From an uncultured Acetatifactor sp. (GTDB lineage Bacteria > Bacillota > Clostridia > Lachnospirales > Lachnospiraceae): DNA of 42,768 bases. The notes below the pieces were generated by a model, which saw nothing but the letters and a program-made list of their open reading frames with translations, searched no databases and was not told the DNA's origin. A program made the position numbers and the translations under genes. Of this stretch, positions 40,517 to 42,768 are shown piece by piece (position 1 is the stretch's first letter; every line of letters begins with the position of its first letter). The stretch covers positions 1-42,768 of the forward strand of contig CAJULV010000022.1 of assembly GCA_910587555.1 (NCBI GenBank), given 5' to 3'.

Positions 40517-41830
40517 TTATGGATTCTGAGGTTGGGCCTGCTCCTCAAACCGGACTTTTATGCTGTGGGCATGTGCCGTCAAGCCTTCACTCTCGGCAAA
40601 AAGTTCGATATCCCTATGTACTTTCTCCAAAGCGGCCCTGGAATATGAGATGATACTCGTTTTTTTCATGAAGTCATCTACATTCAGCGGAGAGAAAAAC
40701 TTTGCGGTACCATTGGTGGGAAGAATGTGGTTGGGACCCGCAAAATAATCTCCCAGGGGTTCTGAAGAGCAGGGACCCAGGAAAATCGCACCTGCGTTGC
40801 GGATCTGCGCCATGATTTCGTATGGATTTTCCGTCAGTATTTCCAGATGCTCCGAAGCAATCTCATTGGCGGCATCTACCGCATCCTGCATATTTTCCGC
40901 TACCAGGATATAGCCGTAGTTATCCAAGGACTTCTGAATAATCTCCCGGCGGGACAGCTGTGCTGTAAAAATGCCAACCTGTTCCGAAACCTTTTCGGCT
41001 AGCTCCCTGGACGTGGTGATTAAAATGGCGCTTGCAAGCTCATCATGCTCGGCCTGTGAGAGCAGGTCAGCCGCCACATATCGGGGATTTGCGGACTCGT
41101 CTGCCAACACAAGGATTTCACTGGGGCCTGCCACGGAATCGATTCCCACATAACCGTACACGGCTTTCTTGGCCAGCGCAACAAATATATTGCCGGGTCC
41201 TGTAAGCTTATCGACTTTGGGGACGGATTCCGTTCCGAATGCCATGGCTGCCACAGCCTGCGCGCCGCCGGCTTTATATATTGTATCCACGCCTGCGATG
41301 TCCGCAGCGACCAGGGTACCGGGATTGACACATCCGTCCGCTCCGGGAGGCGTTGTCATAAGTATCTCTTTCACCCCGGCGACCTTCGCGGGAATCACAT
41401 TCATCAGCACGCTGGACGGATACGCTGCCTTACCGCCGGGGACGTAGACGCCCGCCCTGGCAATGGGAGTATATTTCATCCCCAGCAGGCTGCCGTCATC
41501 CCTGGTATCGAACCAGCTGCTGCGAAGCTGCTTTTGATGGTAATCACGGATGTTTTCTGCACTGCGCCGGATAACCTCCACAAGCTTATCATCCAGCTTG
41601 CCGTAGGCGGCATCTATCTCCCTTCTGTCCACACGAATATTTTCCGCGTTCAGATCAAAACGGTCAAACTTTTGCGTATATGCAAACAAGGCACTGTCTC
41701 CGTTTTTTCGGACATTTTCCAGAATTTCGTTCACAGTACTCTCGTATTCCGAATAATGGTTGGGGCTTCTCTTCAGCAGGTCATTTAAAATATTTTGCCT
41801 TGTTTCCCTGGATAATTCTACTATCCGCAT
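40517..41830 (-). CDS. hisD: Histidinol dehydrogenase
   Basis: HisD oxidises histidinol to histidine with NAD and zinc. The 437-residue protein has the long signature around residues 210-260 (VDKLTGPGNIFVALAKK, GPSEILVLADE, SQAEHDELASAI), SEHLEI, and GPNHILPTNGTAKF. ATG 41830 is 7 bases from GGGAGG; two further ATGs just upstream (one overlaps the ribosome site) are less likely. It follows hisG by 98 bp. Confidence 0.96.
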   Translation of the reverse strand: MRIVELSRETRQNILNDLLKRSPNHYSEYESTVNEILENVRKNGDSALFAYTQKFDRFDLNAENIRVDRREIDAAYGKLDDKLVEVIRRSAENIRDYHQKQLRSSWFDTRDDGSLLGMKYTPIARAGVYVPGGKAAYPSSVLMNVIPAKVAGVKEILMTTPPGADGCVNPGTLVAADIAGVDTIYKAGGAQAVAAMAFGTESVPKVDKLTGPGNIFVALAKKAVYGYVGIDSVAGPSEILVLADESANPRYVAADLLSQAEHDELASAILITTSRELAEKVSEQVGIFTAQLSRREIIQKSLDNYGYILVAENMQDAVDAANEIASEHLEILTENPYEIMAQIRNAGAIFLGPCSSEPLGDYFAGPNHILPTNGTAKFFSPLNVDDFMKKTSIISYSRAALEKVHRDIELFAESEGLTAHAHSIKVRFEEQAQPQNP

Positions 41831-41847
41831 ATTCATACCTCCCAATT

Positions 41848-41893
41848 AAGCCGCCGAGGGACGGCAGGAAAGAGAAAAATCCCTTTGCGGCTT
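41848..41893 (-). promoter_or_regulatory. Weak hairpin between hisG and hisD
   Basis: AAGCCGC (41848-41854) pairs with GCGGCTT (41887-41893), with AGGGA/TCCCT nested inside. It may affect the hisG-hisD mRNA, but there is no T-run for termination. Confidence 0.3.
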
Positions 41894-41928
41894 TACCTTT
41901 GTGGTTTACAGTTCCCGGGTTGGACGGC

Positions 41929-42579
41929 TCAGTTTCTCAGCTTCTGCCGGACTGATGTCACAATTTCCTGAATCCGGGATCTGTCCATCTGCATACTGAC
42001 AGGGTTGACAATCATCCTTGCAGACAGGGGGCGTATCTCTTCCAACACCTGCAGCCCGTTTTCTTTCAGCGTGGATCCGGTCTCCACAATATCGACAATG
42101 ACATCCGACAGTCCCACCAGCGGTCCCAGCTCCACGGAGCCGTTGAGTTTGATGATATCCACGGTCTGATGCTTTTTATTATAAAAATAATCCTTTGCGA
42201 TGTTGGGATATTTGCTTGCCACCCGAATGCGCTCGTGGTGTCTGAGAAGTTCTCCTGCATATTCCGGTCCGCAGACGCACATCCGGCATTTCCCGAACCC
42301 GAGATCCAGTACCTCGTACACATTGCGGTTCTCTTCCAGAATCGTATCGTTTCCCGCTACGCCCATGTCTGCGGCACCGTATTCCACATAAGTGGGTACA
42401 TCCGGTCCCTTGGCAAGGAAAAATTTCAGTTTCCGTTCCTGGTTGACAAAGATCAGTTTCCGTGTCTTTTTATCTTTTATTTCCTCACAGGTAATTCCCA
42501 AATCTTCGAATAATTCCAGTGTTTTTAAGGCAAGCCTGCCTTTTGCCAGCGCAAAGGTCAGATAGCGCTCCTCTGTCAT
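41929..42579 (-). CDS. hisG: ATP phosphoribosyltransferase, short form
   Basis: HisG catalyses the first step of histidine synthesis. The 216-residue length, with no C-terminal regulatory domain, marks the short form that needs HisZ. Motifs include LTFALAKGRL, DVPTYVEYGAADMGVAGND, CGPEYA, RVASKYPNIA and DVIVDIVETGSTLKENGL. AGGAGG lies 6 bases before ATG 42579. hisZ is expected upstream, across or beyond the right edge. Confidence 0.95.
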   Translation of the reverse strand: MTEERYLTFALAKGRLALKTLELFEDLGITCEEIKDKKTRKLIFVNQERKLKFFLAKGPDVPTYVEYGAADMGVAGNDTILEENRNVYEVLDLGFGKCRMCVCGPEYAGELLRHHERIRVASKYPNIAKDYFYNKKHQTVDIIKLNGSVELGPLVGLSDVIVDIVETGSTLKENGLQVLEEIRPLSARMIVNPVSMQMDRSRIQEIVTSVRQKLRN

Positions 42580-42591
42580 ATGTTAGTCCTC

Positions 42592-42768
42592 CTATTCCAG
42601 TTCCGCAACTGTCCTGGCAGAGCATTTCCGGCCGTGAAGTGCTACGTCCGTAAATCCTCTGAGGCGCTGCATGGACATTTGCTGTTTCCAGTTCCGCAAC
42701 TGTCCTGCCGCGCCTGTCCTGGCAGAGCATTTCCGGCCGTGAAGTGCTACGTCCGTAAATCCTCTGAG
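42592..42768 (-). CDS. Partial ORF at the right edge, possibly the 3' end of hisZ
   Basis: On the minus strand a frame is open from the window edge to a TAG at 42594-42592, 12 bp before the hisG start. It covers 58 codons and is internally repetitive (LRGFTDVALHGRKCSART occurs twice, 35 codons apart). Position suggests the end of hisZ, which short HisG requires, but the residues do not resemble a HisZ C-terminus I know. It could also be non-coding repeat DNA that happens to be open. Confidence 0.3.
   Translation of the reverse strand, partial: LRGFTDVALHGRKCSARTGAAGQLRNWKQQMSMQRLRGFTDVALHGRKCSARTVAELE
42595..42768. repeat. Imperfect direct repeat cut by the right edge
   Basis: A unit of about 68 bp (42596-42663) recurs at 42687-42768. 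Downstream parts align at a 105-bp offset; the second copy has 14 extra bp (CCGCGCCTGTCCTG), itself a partial internal repeat. Each copy includes the small inverted repeat CAGTT-CCGC-AACTG. Copies may continue outside the window. Confidence 0.9.

Noticed and set aside
1..42768. CRISPR arrays, tRNA or rRNA genes, IS elements, replication origin
   Set aside because: Looked for and not seen: no regularly spaced repeats with unique spacers, no tRNA-like cloverleaf ending in CCA, no transposase frames.

Overview
The window looks like chromosomal DNA of a Gram-positive anaerobe of the Bacillota, most likely class Clostridia, family Lachnospiraceae. I infer this from moderate GC content, strong AGGAGG-type ribosome sites, SepF, RodA, Obg and Prp/L27 gene sets, a rubrerythrin, a short-form HisG that needs HisZ, and the gene order. 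It is mostly a housekeeping core. I see no phage, IS element, CRISPR array, tRNA or rRNA.

Layout. 1-8824 (+): division and envelope genes: minD (cut by the left edge), minE, rodA, mgsA, a D,D-carboxypeptidase lipoprotein, a small P-loop protein, an HlyD-like membrane protein, yggS, sepF, aroB and lspA. 8879-15007 (+): translation and ribosome assembly: rluD, a cytidylate-kinase-like protein, a structured leader with rplU-prp-rpmA, then obgE, yhbY, nadD, yqeK and rsfS. 15133-17977 (-): a DUF378 protein, lexA with two candidate LexA boxes, a tyrosine recombinase and a TtcA-family tRNA thiolase. 18137-22811 (+): rubrerythrin, a structured leader before an AI-2E-type permease, dtd and a flotillin. 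23198-29428 (-): a NUDIX hydrolase, RNase G/E, the DUF2344 protein, an amidohydrolase and a B12-binding radical SAM protein. 29533-32881 (-): a MoxR/DUF58/DUF4129 operon. 33028-33396 (+): a small membrane protein. 33478-36870 (-): a HelD-type helicase with an unusual C-terminus. 37154-42768 (-): hisG, hisD, hisB, a fused hisIE and pyrC, with a direct repeat at the right edge.

Points that stand out. (1) An 18-bp repeat coding for a hexapeptide of the type S-M/I-E-E-G-L forms in-frame arrays in two unrelated genes: at two places in dtd and once in the DUF2344 gene. The arrays match at DNA level and use the same reading frame. (2) The HelD-like helicase carries, after a disordered linker, what looks like the N-terminal beta-sandwich of a GH31 glucosidase, ending where the catalytic barrel would begin. 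(3) HisI-HisE is fused behind a HisA/HisF-like barrel that seems to have lost its catalytic aspartates. (4) Several non-coding structures recur or have alternative pairings: a hairpin present twice, a multi-arm inverted repeat after the flotillin gene, and structured leaders before rplU and the AI-2E-type permease.

All calls come from reading the sequence. No database search was run, so family names rest on recognised motifs. Where a ribosome site favoured an internal start over the longest open frame, I used the internal start.
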